Shown: positions 37,417 through 45,170, counted from the stretch's first letter. The stretch is 64,000 bases of DNA from CAVTAV01 sp963732795 (GCA_963732795.1 CAVTAV010000009.1:1-64000), one strand, 5' to 3'. Numbers and translations are program-made. Notes: a model not told the origin generated them from the letters alone.

Positions 37417-37705
37417 CTATTTCGGCTCGGTCGTGATCGCTATCCCGTCTCTCACCGTGAAGTAGACGAGAAGGCTCGAATGGGCATCGACGTATTCGCG
37501 CTCGCATTTGACGACATATTTCTTCGGGGTCTCGCACCGGTAATCGTCTATGCGAATCTGTTTGTTGTTAACTTCCGTTGCCGATCACTGCGCCCACAGC
37601 GTATTTGCGGGCCGAGTATGTTGTCGCGCTGGTGATCGACAAATCCGTGTCCGTGCCGGCTGCCACTGCCGCACGCGTTCTCCTAGCAATCTGACGTTTT
37701 GACAT
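37417..37705 (-). pseudogene. Remnant of four-cysteine family protein (member 8)
   Basis: No long frame exists, but the minus strand encodes IRIDDYRCETPKKYVVKCER followed by the rest of the tail, CEREYVDAHSSLLVYFTV, ending TTEPK. This aligns closely with the end of the member at 39758 (YKCDTSTN, CTRNWNPDRDKLDVKFTL, VQPK). The upstream part is in another frame, starting ATG at 37705 after a G-rich ribosome-binding site, with no clear signal peptide. It is a decayed or frame-broken family copy. Confidence 0.72.
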
Positions 37706-37898
37706 CTTGGCCCCCCCGTTGGCCTAACGCCCTAGAGGAATAACCTACGAGTCACGCCCGTCAATGTGAAGTAATTTCGGGTAGAACCACGGAGCGTTAA
37801 CGGTCAGGTGGCCTGGACACCAGATTATAGCGGCCGGGCCTCCCCGACTTGTGGCGCGTTGCCGCAGTGGATCGGGACACGACCCTGGCCATCGAGCA

Positions 37899-38603
37899 TC
37901 ACGCGATGGTCAGAACGCCTTTTTCGACGGTCAGAACATAACCCTTGCGGGCCACATTTCGGATGAGAAGTTCGCTGACCAGCTGATTCCCCAGTACATC
38001 GCGTAAACGCTTGATCCTCGTGGCTCCCGCGGCTTCGTCGCAATCGGCGGCGTTCCGACCGGAGATGACAGCCTCGATCTCCGCTCCGCTCAAGACGTCG
38101 TCGTCCATGCGGGCCTCCGCAAGCACGGCTAAGGTCTCGATCGCCGCAGACGTCAAGTTGAATTCGAATCCGTTCATCGAAACTGTGTTGTGTTCGCGGC
38201 TGATTTCGAAAGACAGGACCTCGAGGCCTCGACGCCCGATCTCGCGCAGCCGCCGCGATAGCAGGAACAGAATTACCGCGAAGACAAGTGCCGCGAGCAA
38301 AAGCGCGGTCGCGAATACGGCCAGAATCGCGATGATGACCCGATAACTGTTCAAAACATGCTCGAAGGCCGTTCCGGATTGCGCGAGGATTTCGAGCAGC
38401 TGAATTTCGGGCTGGGCTGTCAGATCGTCGTGTTTGACGAAGAGTTGCTCCACCTGCGTGTTGAAGACATTTGCGTCGGGCAGATTGAACAGCAACAGCA
38501 GTGCAGCACCCCCCATGATCGCGACAACGACGGCCACCCCCCATGTGAGCGCGCGTGCTGCGGATCTCTGAGCGTCAGTAACGGAGGAAGTACTCGCCGG
38601 CAT
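37899..38603 (-). CDS. Membrane-anchored winged-helix transcription regulator
   Basis: The 234-residue protein has two membrane helices (ALTWGVAVVVAIMGGAALLL at about 18-40 and VIIAILAVFATALLLAALVF at about 88-110). They enclose a loop of about 48 residues that would face the periplasm. The C-terminal 110 residues form an OmpR-type winged helix: NGFEFNLTSAAIETLAVLAE, ATRIKRLRDVLGNQLVSELL, then IRNVARKGYVLTV. ToxR/CadC regulators have the DNA-binding domain first; here it is last, after two helices. It sits beside the secretin and is the likely regulator of the cluster. Confidence 0.78.
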   Translation of the reverse strand: MPASTSSVTDAQRSAARALTWGVAVVVAIMGGAALLLLFNLPDANVFNTQVEQLFVKHDDLTAQPEIQLLEILAQSGTAFEHVLNSYRVIIAILAVFATALLLAALVFAVILFLLSRRLREIGRRGLEVLSFEISREHNTVSMNGFEFNLTSAAIETLAVLAEARMDDDVLSGAEIEAVISGRNAADCDEAAGATRIKRLRDVLGNQLVSELLIRNVARKGYVLTVEKGVLTIA

Positions 38604-38865
38604 TCTTCTTCCTTTCGTTCAGGCCATCCTTGCCAAAGATGGACAGAACTTTCAGGAGTTGCCAGCCATTTTTTCTGAGCCGTGCCTTAACGTAGTCTTC
38701 CGCCCGGTGCATGTTCCCGCAAGCGTCATTGGGAAGTTCGATCACGCCATATTGGAGCTGCAAGGGGTCGCTGCGCTTTGCCTTGTAGTCGGCATAGCAC
38801 ATCGCCGCATGCGCCGGCATTGCGGCGAAGACAAGCAGAACTATTAGAGCGAGCCGTTTTATCAT
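38575..38865 (-). CDS. Small exported conserved protein
   Basis: From the ATG at 38865 a signal (LALIVLLVFAAMPAHAAM) precedes about 75 residues: CYADYKAKRSDPLQLQYGVI, NDACGNMHRAEDYVKARLRK and the end GWQLLKVLSIFGKDGLNERK then GEYFLRY. The pattern recurs in alphaproteobacteria as a hypothetical protein. Its stop overlaps the start of the membrane regulator by 29 bases on the same strand, so the two may be co-expressed. Confidence 0.75.
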   Translation of the reverse strand: MIKRLALIVLLVFAAMPAHAAMCYADYKAKRSDPLQLQYGVIELPNDACGNMHRAEDYVKARLRKNGWQLLKVLSIFGKDGLNERKKNAGEYFLRY

Positions 38866-39089
38866 AGCCTGCAGCATCTATCAGGCGCGCACGCTATTCA
38901 ATAGCAGGCGCGTCTGTCTGGTATCGCCCCCCTGTAACGAGCATCGACACAAATCGCCGCGAAGCTTCGGTTCCAACGGGTTTTTCCAGGAAAGCCGGGC
39001 GTGTTAGCCTATAACATTCGTCTGTTATTGTGTTGTCCTACGCCAATTCGCAGAATTTCAACATGATCCAGCAACAGGAGGAACCCGCG

Positions 39090-39470
39090 ATGAAAAATTT
39101 TGCAAGATTCGGAGTGAGCATAGCAGCGGCGGTCGTCGCTTCTTCATTCCTGGCTTCGGCTGCGTTCGCGGCCGACAACACCATCGTCTCGGTCAAGAAC
39201 AACTGGGAAAAGACGATCAGGGTATATGTCTACAACGGCAAGGACACGACCAGATGGTCCACGGCGGCCCAATTCTACGTCGAGCCGGGCAAGACGGATT
39301 CGCGCTACTGCGCGGGCCAGGGCAAAGGCCGGTGCTACGTCAAGATATTCAAGCTGAGGGGCAACAAGATCGCTGAGGTCAAATGGGGCGGTTGGGTGAA
39401 GAACGCCGAAATCTGCACCGTTCCGAAATCCGCGTCGGGCGCCCGTTGGGAAGGGGTCAAGTGCCGGTAA
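39090..39470 (+). CDS. Exported protein of unknown function
   Basis: The ATG at 39090 follows GGAGG. Signal SIAAAVVASSFLASAAFAAD; mature part about 100 residues, beta-rich: TIVSVKNNWEKTIRVYVYNG, RYCAGQGKGRCYVKIFKLRG, then WVKNAEICTV. It shows weak similarity to the protein at 41866 around the NKIAEVKWGGWV and KEIASGQISWKV segments, with a cysteine after each. No family is recognised. Confidence 0.72.
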   Translation: MKNFARFGVSIAAAVVASSFLASAAFAADNTIVSVKNNWEKTIRVYVYNGKDTTRWSTAAQFYVEPGKTDSRYCAGQGKGRCYVKIFKLRGNKIAEVKWGGWVKNAEICTVPKSASGARWEGVKCR

Positions 39471-39757
39471 GCCGTCACGGCGCCGCCCATCGATCCGAGG
39501 AAGCGGCGGCGGCTATCCGATAACCGCGACGTGAGATGGCTTATCGGGCGCGGCTGACCGATGCTGAGGCTGTCGACGCGAAGCGGTAGCCTTCCACGAC
39601 TTGGAAGGCGTCGGCGTCGGACAACGAGCCAAGCTTTGCAGGCACAATTGCGGGGCGTAAGCTCCAATCGCTGTGTGGCTCGACTCGAACTTGATGCATG
39701 AAATTGGACAACCCAAAGGCGAAAAGCGGCACGGCCGCACTTGAAGGGGAACTCAAA

Positions 39758-40330
39758 ATGACAAAGCTTCGCAATACATCGTTCGGAACTCGCGGGATCG
39801 TCGCCGCCCTGGCGGCCGGCGCCATGATCCTGACATCCGCACCTGGGATGGCGGCGAGCTGCAACACTCAAGGCAACTGGCGTGAAAACTCGGCCGGCGA
39901 CTATTCGAATTCGGTGAGTTTGTTGGTCCGCGACAAAATTTCCGGCGATTCGAAGGGGCAGTGGTACGGCACGCCGCAAGGTGCGAGCAACAACAAATTC
40001 GTCGGCCCGAACTACCTGCTAATGGCCACGGGTAGTTACCTCGGCAAAACGTCAGCGGACGCGACAGAGACACTGAGCTTTAGCGTCAATCAAATGAACG
40101 CCAGCGCTGTAATCAAATGCACCGTACAATTTTCTACCCGCATGAAGTGGACGAACTATCCCAAGCAAAAGGTGAACTTAACTCGTTACGATTCGTACAA
40201 ATGTGACACATCGACGAACAAATCGGTCGATATTACCTGCACGCGCAACTGGAATCCCGACCGCGACAAATTGGACGTGAAGTTTACGCTCGTCGACGGC
40301 CTGAAGATTGTTCCGGTCCAACCGAAATAG
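39758..40330 (+). CDS. Exported four-cysteine family protein (member 4)
   Basis: Signal IVAALAAGAMILTSAPGMAA; N-motif SCNTQGNWRENS; second cysteine IKCTVQFSTRMKW; third SYKCDTSTNK; tail CTRNWNPDRDKLDVKFTL, ending LKIVPVQPK. It is the closest relative of the remnant at 37417, and its N-motif (GNWRE) is shared with the member at 40984. The ATG at 39758 follows GAAGGGGAACTCAAA. Confidence 0.78.
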   Translation: MTKLRNTSFGTRGIVAALAAGAMILTSAPGMAASCNTQGNWRENSAGDYSNSVSLLVRDKISGDSKGQWYGTPQGASNNKFVGPNYLLMATGSYLGKTSADATETLSFSVNQMNASAVIKCTVQFSTRMKWTNYPKQKVNLTRYDSYKCDTSTNKSVDITCTRNWNPDRDKLDVKFTLVDGLKIVPVQPK

Positions 40331-40483
40331 CCATTGGGCAAGGAGGCTGGAGAAGGGCATCGCGGCTGGATCGGCGTTCGGTGATAATTCACGCGTTTTG
40401 GCGTGAGGCAGCCGATCGCTTCTCCCAACCGCCGCATTGTGGACATAGACCTGCATAATCGCAGATGTCAGAAGACAACGATC

Positions 40484-40941
40484 ATGAACAGAATATGGCT
40501 GGCCGCACTGGTTTCCATCATGATGCCCGTCTTCATGGCCTTGGGCCCGTCTTCCGCCTGGGCCGAAGGCTGCCTTACCACGAGCGATTGGAAGGCGCCG
40601 CCCGGAGAGCTGCGCATCGAGTTGCGGAACCTTCGCGCGACCACGGTGTTTGAGGGCCGATGGAACGGCGCCCACGATAAGATCGCCTCGCCGGGAACGA
40701 CCAAGACCTGGTCTCCCCCCTATCCGACGGCATAAACCGCTTCGACTTCGAAGCGCGATATTACCGGGACGGCTCACCATGGGGCTGGAAGCAAGTCTTC
40801 AAGATCGAGATCGACCCGTCGCGCGGCAAGAACGGAAAGTCGCGTTTCCTGCCCCAGACGAAAACCGTTCAGACAATGAGATGCGAAAGACAATATCATG
40901 AGAAGTCCAACACCTGGGTCGTAACCTTCACGTTTAACTGA
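40484..40941 (+). CDS. Exported four-cysteine family protein (member 5), frameshift at a C6 run
   Basis: The first frame gives a signal (VSIMMPVFMALGPSSAWAEG) and N-motif GCLTTSDWKAPPGELRIELR, then stops at 40735. The other frame continues from the CCCCCC run at 40717-40722 as LSDGINRFDFEARYYRDGSP and ends with the family tail CERQYHEKSNTWVVTFTF. One base in the C run restores a complete protein of about 150 residues. Only the first and last family cysteines are present. The C run could be a sequencing error or a phase-variation switch. Confidence 0.75.
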
Positions 40942-40983
40942 CGAAAATATCGCCGTCGGTTCGACATCGCCTTTTCAGGGACA

Positions 40984-41490
40984 ATGCAGATGAATAGACA
41001 TCTTTACCTTTGCGTGGCTCTTTCCGCCGCGGCTTGGATGGCCGCGACGACATATGCGCAGGCTGCCGGTTGCGATTCTTCCGGGAACTGGCGCGAGGGA
41101 GACGTATCCGGACGCAAGGTTGCGCGCATCGAGGCACGCAACCAATCAAGCGACGAGGCTTGGACAGGGACAGTCGACAGCAATGCGAAATCTCTCGATA
41201 CCAAATTTCTCATCCTCTGGAACGAAGACTACAGGTCCGTGACGAAAACGATCACAAAGACTGTCAGTTTCAAAAATTCCGGAGCCGATACGGCACAGTG
41301 CACCGTCAAGTTCAAGATTAGGCTGACTGGTAGTGGCGGGCCGGCTGGCGATTCCCCCTCTACCGAGATTCTCTTCGATTCGAACCAATGCAATGTTTCG
41401 AACAGCGCCCCGGTCAAGGTCCAATGCGAACGCAATTTCAATCCCAGCGAAGCGCGGATGACCGTGAAGCTGACGCTGGCGAATAAGTAG
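40984..41490 (+). CDS. Exported four-cysteine family protein (member 6)
   Basis: AGGGACA precedes the ATG. Signal LCVALSAAAWMAATTYAQAA; N-motif GCDSSGNWREGD; second cysteine AQCTVKFKIRLTG; third SNQCNVSNSA; tail CERNFNPSEARMTVKLTL. The order of elements and spacing match members 2 and 4 closely. It lies 42 bp after member 5 and may be co-transcribed. Confidence 0.78.
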   Translation: MQMNRHLYLCVALSAAAWMAATTYAQAAGCDSSGNWREGDVSGRKVARIEARNQSSDEAWTGTVDSNAKSLDTKFLILWNEDYRSVTKTITKTVSFKNSGADTAQCTVKFKIRLTGSGGPAGDSPSTEILFDSNQCNVSNSAPVKVQCERNFNPSEARMTVKLTLANK

Positions 41491-41865
41491 GGCAATTTCT
41501 AGTTGCACGGAAACAGCCGGGACATCACCCCCGTCCAAACCTTCCCCCATCGAGGAGTAAGGCTTCTATCAGGTGCTCCATCGAGTCCTCCCCCTTGATG
41601 GGGAAGGTCCGCTGGGGGTGATATCCGAGCCGCTTCAGTCGAGAGCAGATTCCGATCATACGGAAACGTAGCCGGCATGCCGGAAGTAGTTGGTGCATTC
41701 GTGGGGCGGGACGATTGAGATGATGCGGCCGATCTCCTGCCATAGATGACTGATGGCGCTGGTGGCGGCAATGGCGCCTTGCGCAACGTCCGCTTGACCG
41801 GGTCCCGTTGCCGGGGCCTGTGCCCGCATGCTTTCGGTGCACAAGCCTCGGCAACGGTTGCGCTG
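41491..41865. other. 375-bp stretch with transposase debris
   Basis: No intact gene. The segment has a CCCCCATC / GATGGGG inverted pair near 41544-41602 and, from 41656, an IS630-type transposase end. It separates the plus-strand from the minus-strand exported genes. Confidence 0.5.
41656..41793 (-). pseudogene. IS630-family transposase C-terminal remnant
   Basis: The minus-strand frame ends LWQEIGRIISIVPPHECTNY then FRHAGYVSV, which resembles the conserved end of IS630-type transposases (ECxNYFxxAGY). The catalytic DDE region is absent. It indicates past insertion-sequence activity inside the cluster. Confidence 0.6.
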
Positions 41866-42315
41866 TCACTTGATGTAGATGATGAGGTAATCGGAATTGT
41901 GGTCGTCGTTAAACGGCTTGATCGTATCCAAGCTGACCGTGAAGTTGTCGCCGGCGACGTCGTTAAACTGGTCGACGTAGTGGCTGACCTTGCAGTGGCC
42001 GCTCTCGTTCACCTTCCAGCTGATCTGGCCGCTGGCGATCTCCTTGTTGTTCTGCAGCTCTTCGATGACGAATTTCCGGATCGACTGTTTCTTGCTGCAG
42101 TCGTTCCAACAGAATTTGAAATGTTCCCGATTTCCGGGGTTCCAATTGGTTTTCTTTTGCACCGATCCGTCGATGCGGATGATCGTCGCATTCACCTTGG
42201 TGGCCGATTGGTTCTTGCCATAGAGGCGCGTGCAGAAACCCGCCGCTTCGGCCGGTACCGCATTCAGGACGAGCCCGGCTACCAACACAGCGGCAATCAC
42301 CAATAGCTTGTTCAT
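41866..42315 (-). CDS. Exported protein of unknown function
   Basis: The 149-residue protein begins with signal MNKLLVIAAVLVAGLVLNAV ending PAEAAG. The mature part has cysteines in GFCTRLY, KFCWNDCSKKQ and GHCKVSHY, and strand-like stretches (TKVNATIIRIDGSVQKKTNW, DNFTVSLDTIKPFNDDHNSD). The tail YLIIYIK is hydrophobic. Unknown family; weak resemblance to the protein at 39090. Confidence 0.72.
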   Translation of the reverse strand: MNKLLVIAAVLVAGLVLNAVPAEAAGFCTRLYGKNQSATKVNATIIRIDGSVQKKTNWNPGNREHFKFCWNDCSKKQSIRKFVIEELQNNKEIASGQISWKVNESGHCKVSHYVDQFNDVAGDNFTVSLDTIKPFNDDHNSDYLIIYIK

Positions 42316-42467
42316 GTCGGCACTCCATTTTCCGAGTTGGCGTCAATCGACATGCGGTGTCCGGATGCCGAGCCGCCGCCCTCGCTTCCGGTGAATCCGA
42401 CCCACGGTGGAACCGGCGGGGTCCGAAGAGCCGGCGTCATCATCCCCGGGCGAGTGAAGAGATCCCG

Positions 42468-42956
42468 TCAGAAGGCGAATGTGAAAGTCCAACGATTTTT
42501 GTCGTCGCCCCATTGGCGATCGCATTTCAGGGAGCTGCTGAAAGTCGCCAATTCGAAGGTGTTGCTGCCATTTCCGTTCGAAGTTTGCTGGCCGGTGAGC
42601 TTTACCGTCATCTTGGTGCCGATAAGACTGACGAGTTCCTCTACGGACTTGCCGGCTGCAATTGCCTTGTCGACCAGGGATGCGGGCGCTAGCCAAATTT
42701 CGATTTCATTCGATCCATAGGCGAGGTTCCGCTCATAGACCTTGTGTTGCTTTCCCCGCTTGATCAGCACGCCCATGTCCAGAGTTTTGAAGCCGGCATA
42801 GATACCGTTCGTCGAGGAGGCGTTCTCCACAATCACGCGGGCCGATCCGAGCGGCTTCTTGACTTCACTCTTGGTCTTGCAGTCGTCCGCAGCGTGAGCA
42901 ATGACGGGCTGGATGGCCACGAAGGCAATCGCCATGACTTGGTTCAAGGTCCTCAT
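42468..42956 (-). CDS. Exported four-cysteine family protein (member 7, two-cysteine variant)
   Basis: Signal VMAIAFVAIQPVIAHAADDC; N-motif DCKTKSEVKKPLGSARVIVE; tail CDRQWGDDKNRWTFTFAF, which aligns gaplessly with other family tails and ends the protein. The second and third family cysteines are absent, as in member 5. The middle has a helical insert, PASLVDKAIAAGKSVEELVS. Last exported gene before the right island end. Confidence 0.74.
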   Translation of the reverse strand: MRTLNQVMAIAFVAIQPVIAHAADDCKTKSEVKKPLGSARVIVENASSTNGIYAGFKTLDMGVLIKRGKQHKVYERNLAYGSNEIEIWLAPASLVDKAIAAGKSVEELVSLIGTKMTVKLTGQQTSNGNGSNTFELATFSSSLKCDRQWGDDKNRWTFTFAF

Positions 42957-43143
42957 GATATTCGCCTCCCGCCGTTCGCACGGCTTGTTCCCAGATCACT
43001 AGCAGTTCCGCGAAGCACCCCACTACGGCATAGATAGCATAACTTTCCGCCGAGGCGTAGTTCTTCCAAGACCTTCGCGGATCTTCTTGATGCCATGTTC
43101 CGTTGAAGACGCCAGGCTCTAACCCGAAGACAGGACCAAGGAA

Positions 43144-43362
43144 ATGGATCGCTACGTCACGCAAGACACGCCGGCCACCGATGCCGTTTTGAACCTTGTT
43201 GCTCACCTTCCGACCACGAGCCTGCCCCATGTCGCCGACGCGGCGTTCTTCCGGAAACTGACCGACCGGGACTTCATGCGCATCGGCGTCTTACTGGCGC
43301 GCAAGGGTTTCTTGTCGAGAGATCGAGGAGAGACAGTCGCTCCTTCAGCAGCCGATCTCTAA
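43144..43362 (+). CDS. Hypothetical small protein
   Basis: The 72-residue product (MDRYVTQDTPATDAVLNLVA, then HVADAAFFRKLTDRDFMRIG) is soluble and partly helical, with no signal peptide. GACCAAGGAAA precedes the ATG. No family recognised. Coding is plausible from composition. Confidence 0.5.
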   Translation: MDRYVTQDTPATDAVLNLVAHLPTTSLPHVADAAFFRKLTDRDFMRIGVLLARKGFLSRDRGETVAPSAADL

Positions 43363-43525
43363 TCGTGACGATTGTAGCTTCTGCCCCCATGACCTTGCGC
43401 ACCGATAGTCTGTTCCGTCTAAGTAAAGCATGAGAGACGCTGACGGCAAAACCCGAATAAAGGGTTAGAAATTCCGCTGCCAATGGTCGGTTGAAGGCTG
43501 CGGCCCTGACAGCGTGGTGGGATAA

Positions 43526-43546
43526 CGTTTGCAAAATGTTTGCAAA
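43526..43546. repeat. Right copy of 21-bp island-end motif (possible integrase arm site)
   Basis: Identical to 16551-16571 and about 65 bp inside the right attachment repeat. Both copies contain two TTTGCAAA units in direct order. See the left copy for reasoning. Confidence 0.65.
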
Positions 43547-43610
43547 ACAAGCCGTGTTCGCGCTTCGTACCAGCGCGGCGCCCGACCCGAATTTCAGCTA
43601 AGTCATTGAA

Positions 43611-43672
43611 TGGCGGAGAGGATGGGATTCGAACCCACGGTACGGCTTTTAGGCCGTACAACGGTTTAGCAA
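43611..43672 (-). repeat. Right attachment site within tRNA-Ser
   Basis: The 3' half of the tRNA gene, identical over 62 bp to 16374-16435. The identity starts at the CCA end and stops in the anticodon loop. Confidence 0.9.
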
Positions 43673-43704
43673 ACCGCCGCCTTCGACCACTCGGCCACCT
43701 CTCC
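43611..43704 (-). tRNA. tRNA-Ser (anticodon GCT), CCA encoded
   Basis: On the minus strand the 94-nt gene begins GGAGAGGTGGCCGAGTGG and ends CCTCTCCGCCA. The 7-bp acceptor stem GGAGAGG/CCTCTCC pairs fully. The anticodon loop TTGCTAA gives GCT, a long variable arm (TACGGCCTAAAAGCCGTA) identifies a class II serine tRNA, and GGTTCGAAT is the T-loop. The gene is intact and reads toward the island, which supplied its present 3' half. Confidence 0.96.
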
Positions 43705-43822
43705 GAGAGCGGAAGGTAATGGGAATTGCGGGCTTGTCAACAGATGCGCCGCCGGGCGGCGGCGGGACCGGCGGAAGATGCTTGCGCTGTCCGCCGGCCC
43801 GGGCCCGTCCCGGTCGAATCCG

Positions 43823-44053
43823 TCAGTGGGCGCGGGTCCACTCCCGCGCCTGGCGCTGGGCCTCGGCGATCTCGGCGTTGGTCATCTCGCGGGCGAGCGC
43901 GGCGCGTTCGAACAGAGCCTGCTCGACGCCGTGTACCGCCGCCAGATTGAACCATTTGTGGGCCGATACGAGATCGACCTCGATGCCGCCCTGGCCCGTC
44001 GCAAAGGCCAGGCCCAGGCTATAGAAAGCTTCGGGCTCGCCGCCCTCGGCCAT
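43823..44053 (-). CDS. Sel1-repeat-like small protein
   Basis: From the ATG at 44053: MAEGGEPEAFYSLGLAFATG then VDLVSAHKWFNLAAVHGVEQ, one Sel1-like helical pair, and the tail AREMTNAEIAEAQRQAREW. This short protein pattern is common in alphaproteobacteria and is probably cytoplasmic. The frame is open up to 44263 and homologues may start slightly earlier; the start is therefore uncertain. Confidence 0.72.
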   Translation of the reverse strand: MAEGGEPEAFYSLGLAFATGQGGIEVDLVSAHKWFNLAAVHGVEQALFERAALAREMTNAEIAEAQRQAREWTRAH

Positions 44054-44442
44054 TTGCACGATACTTCTCGACGTAATGAGCGCCGTCGCGCGCGTTGGAT
44101 ACTCGTCCCATTTCTCTCCCCCAACTCTGGCCGTCCCAAATCGCCCTGCGATCCCCTCAAATTCCCTCTGGCTAGAATCGCGTTGGCAAGGACGCACTCC
44201 GGTTAAGCACGAGACGAATCGTGGCACCCGACCTTGAAAATTCGGTAAACGGAAAAACACCAAATTTATCGAAAATTGGCGTCGGTCCCGAGGCGTGAAT
44301 TCATTTTATTTCAATGGGTTACTCGGAGACGGGATTACAAATCCCTTAACCATGGCGCGGACCCCATCGGCCGCCGCCGGCGCAAGATCGACAATTTCGT
44401 AAATCGCGCCGCGGAAGCCCGGCGGAGTCGCCATGAGTGGTG

Positions 44443-44943
44443 TCAGTAACGCTCGATGATGTGTTGGGTTCCCGGCGCGATATAGGGCGTGCCGTCCTCG
44501 TCGTAGCACATGGTCGCCGCGAATTTCACCGTCCGGCCGGTGCGGTCGGGACCGATGCGGTTGACGATATGGCACCCCTGCTCGCCGGGCGGCGGCGGCA
44601 CGGGCCGGTCATAGGCATAGTCCGGACCGCGGTCATGGTTTTGCGACGAGGCGATCACGCCGACCGCCAGCGCGCCGATCATGAAACCGAGCAGCGCGTC
44701 TCCCGTGCCGTGATGGCCGTGATAGCTATGGTAATGATGGCCGTAATAGCGATGCCGGCCCCAGCCGCGGTGGTCGTAACGGTGGTAACGGTCATGCCGG
44801 ACATCGACCAGATATCCGCTTTGACCGGCCGTGCCCACGGCGGTCCGCGCATAGACAGTGCCGGCCTCGGCGTTCGGCGGCGCGCCCGCCGCGCCGATCA
44901 CGGCGCCTATCGCAATCACGGCCGCCCACAGGGTCTTGCTCAT
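44443..44943 (-). CDS. Exported His/Tyr-rich protein
   Basis: Signal TLWAAVIAIGAVIGAAGAPP. A His/Tyr/Arg-rich stretch at about 50-80 (DRYHRYDHRGWGRHRYYGHH) precedes a short hydrophobic segment (ALLGFMIGALAVGVIASS), which may be a glycine-zipper helix. The C-terminal domain has two cysteines (EQGCHIVNRI, ATMCYDEDGT). His-rich stretches can bind metals. No named family recognised. Confidence 0.72.
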   Translation of the reverse strand: MSKTLWAAVIAIGAVIGAAGAPPNAEAGTVYARTAVGTAGQSGYLVDVRHDRYHRYDHRGWGRHRYYGHHYHSYHGHHGTGDALLGFMIGALAVGVIASSQNHDRGPDYAYDRPVPPPPGEQGCHIVNRIGPDRTGRTVKFAATMCYDEDGTPYIAPGTQHIIERY

Positions 44944-45056
44944 CTTCCGGCTCCCTTGCTCTCCATGGCGGCCCGCCGGGGGCCGCCGCTCGAATCATAC
45001 GATAGATCCGGGGCGATGAACCGGGCCTGAACAGCGGCAGACGGCCCTGCGGCCGG

Positions 45057-45170
45057 TCAGTGCTGGTGCCGGCCCTTCTTCGTATAGGCCACGCCCCAAG
45101 CGAGCGTGCCGCAGAAGGCCGCGAAGGCCGCGATGACGAAAATCAGATAAATCGCTTCACCGTGAGTCAT
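45057..45170 (-). CDS. Small single-helix membrane protein (37 residues)
   Basis: GGGGACA precedes the ATG at 45170. The product begins MTHGEAIYLIFVIAAFAAFC and ends VAYTKKGRHQH: one membrane helix with a basic tail. Similar very short proteins starting MTHGEAIYL occur in alphaproteobacteria. Role unknown. Confidence 0.6.
   Translation of the reverse strand: MTHGEAIYLIFVIAAFAAFCGTLAWGVAYTKKGRHQH

Larger units (their letters stand above)
16374..43672. mobile_element. Genomic island of about 27 kb integrated in tRNA-Ser(GCT)
   Basis: The region is flanked by a perfect 62-bp direct repeat (16374-16435 and 43611-43672). The right copy is the 3' half of an intact tRNA-Ser, from the anticodon loop to CCA. 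A 21-bp motif sits inside both ends. The cargo is ion/acetate metabolism on the left and an exported-protein cluster on the right. No tyrosine integrase is visible inside, and the serine recombinase within it is broken. The island may be degraded or moved in trans by an integrase outside the window. Confidence 0.82.

Noticed and set aside
30038..43362. Prophage interpretation of the exported-protein cluster
   Set aside because: No capsid, tail, terminase, portal or lysis genes are present; the genes encode Sec-exported proteins.
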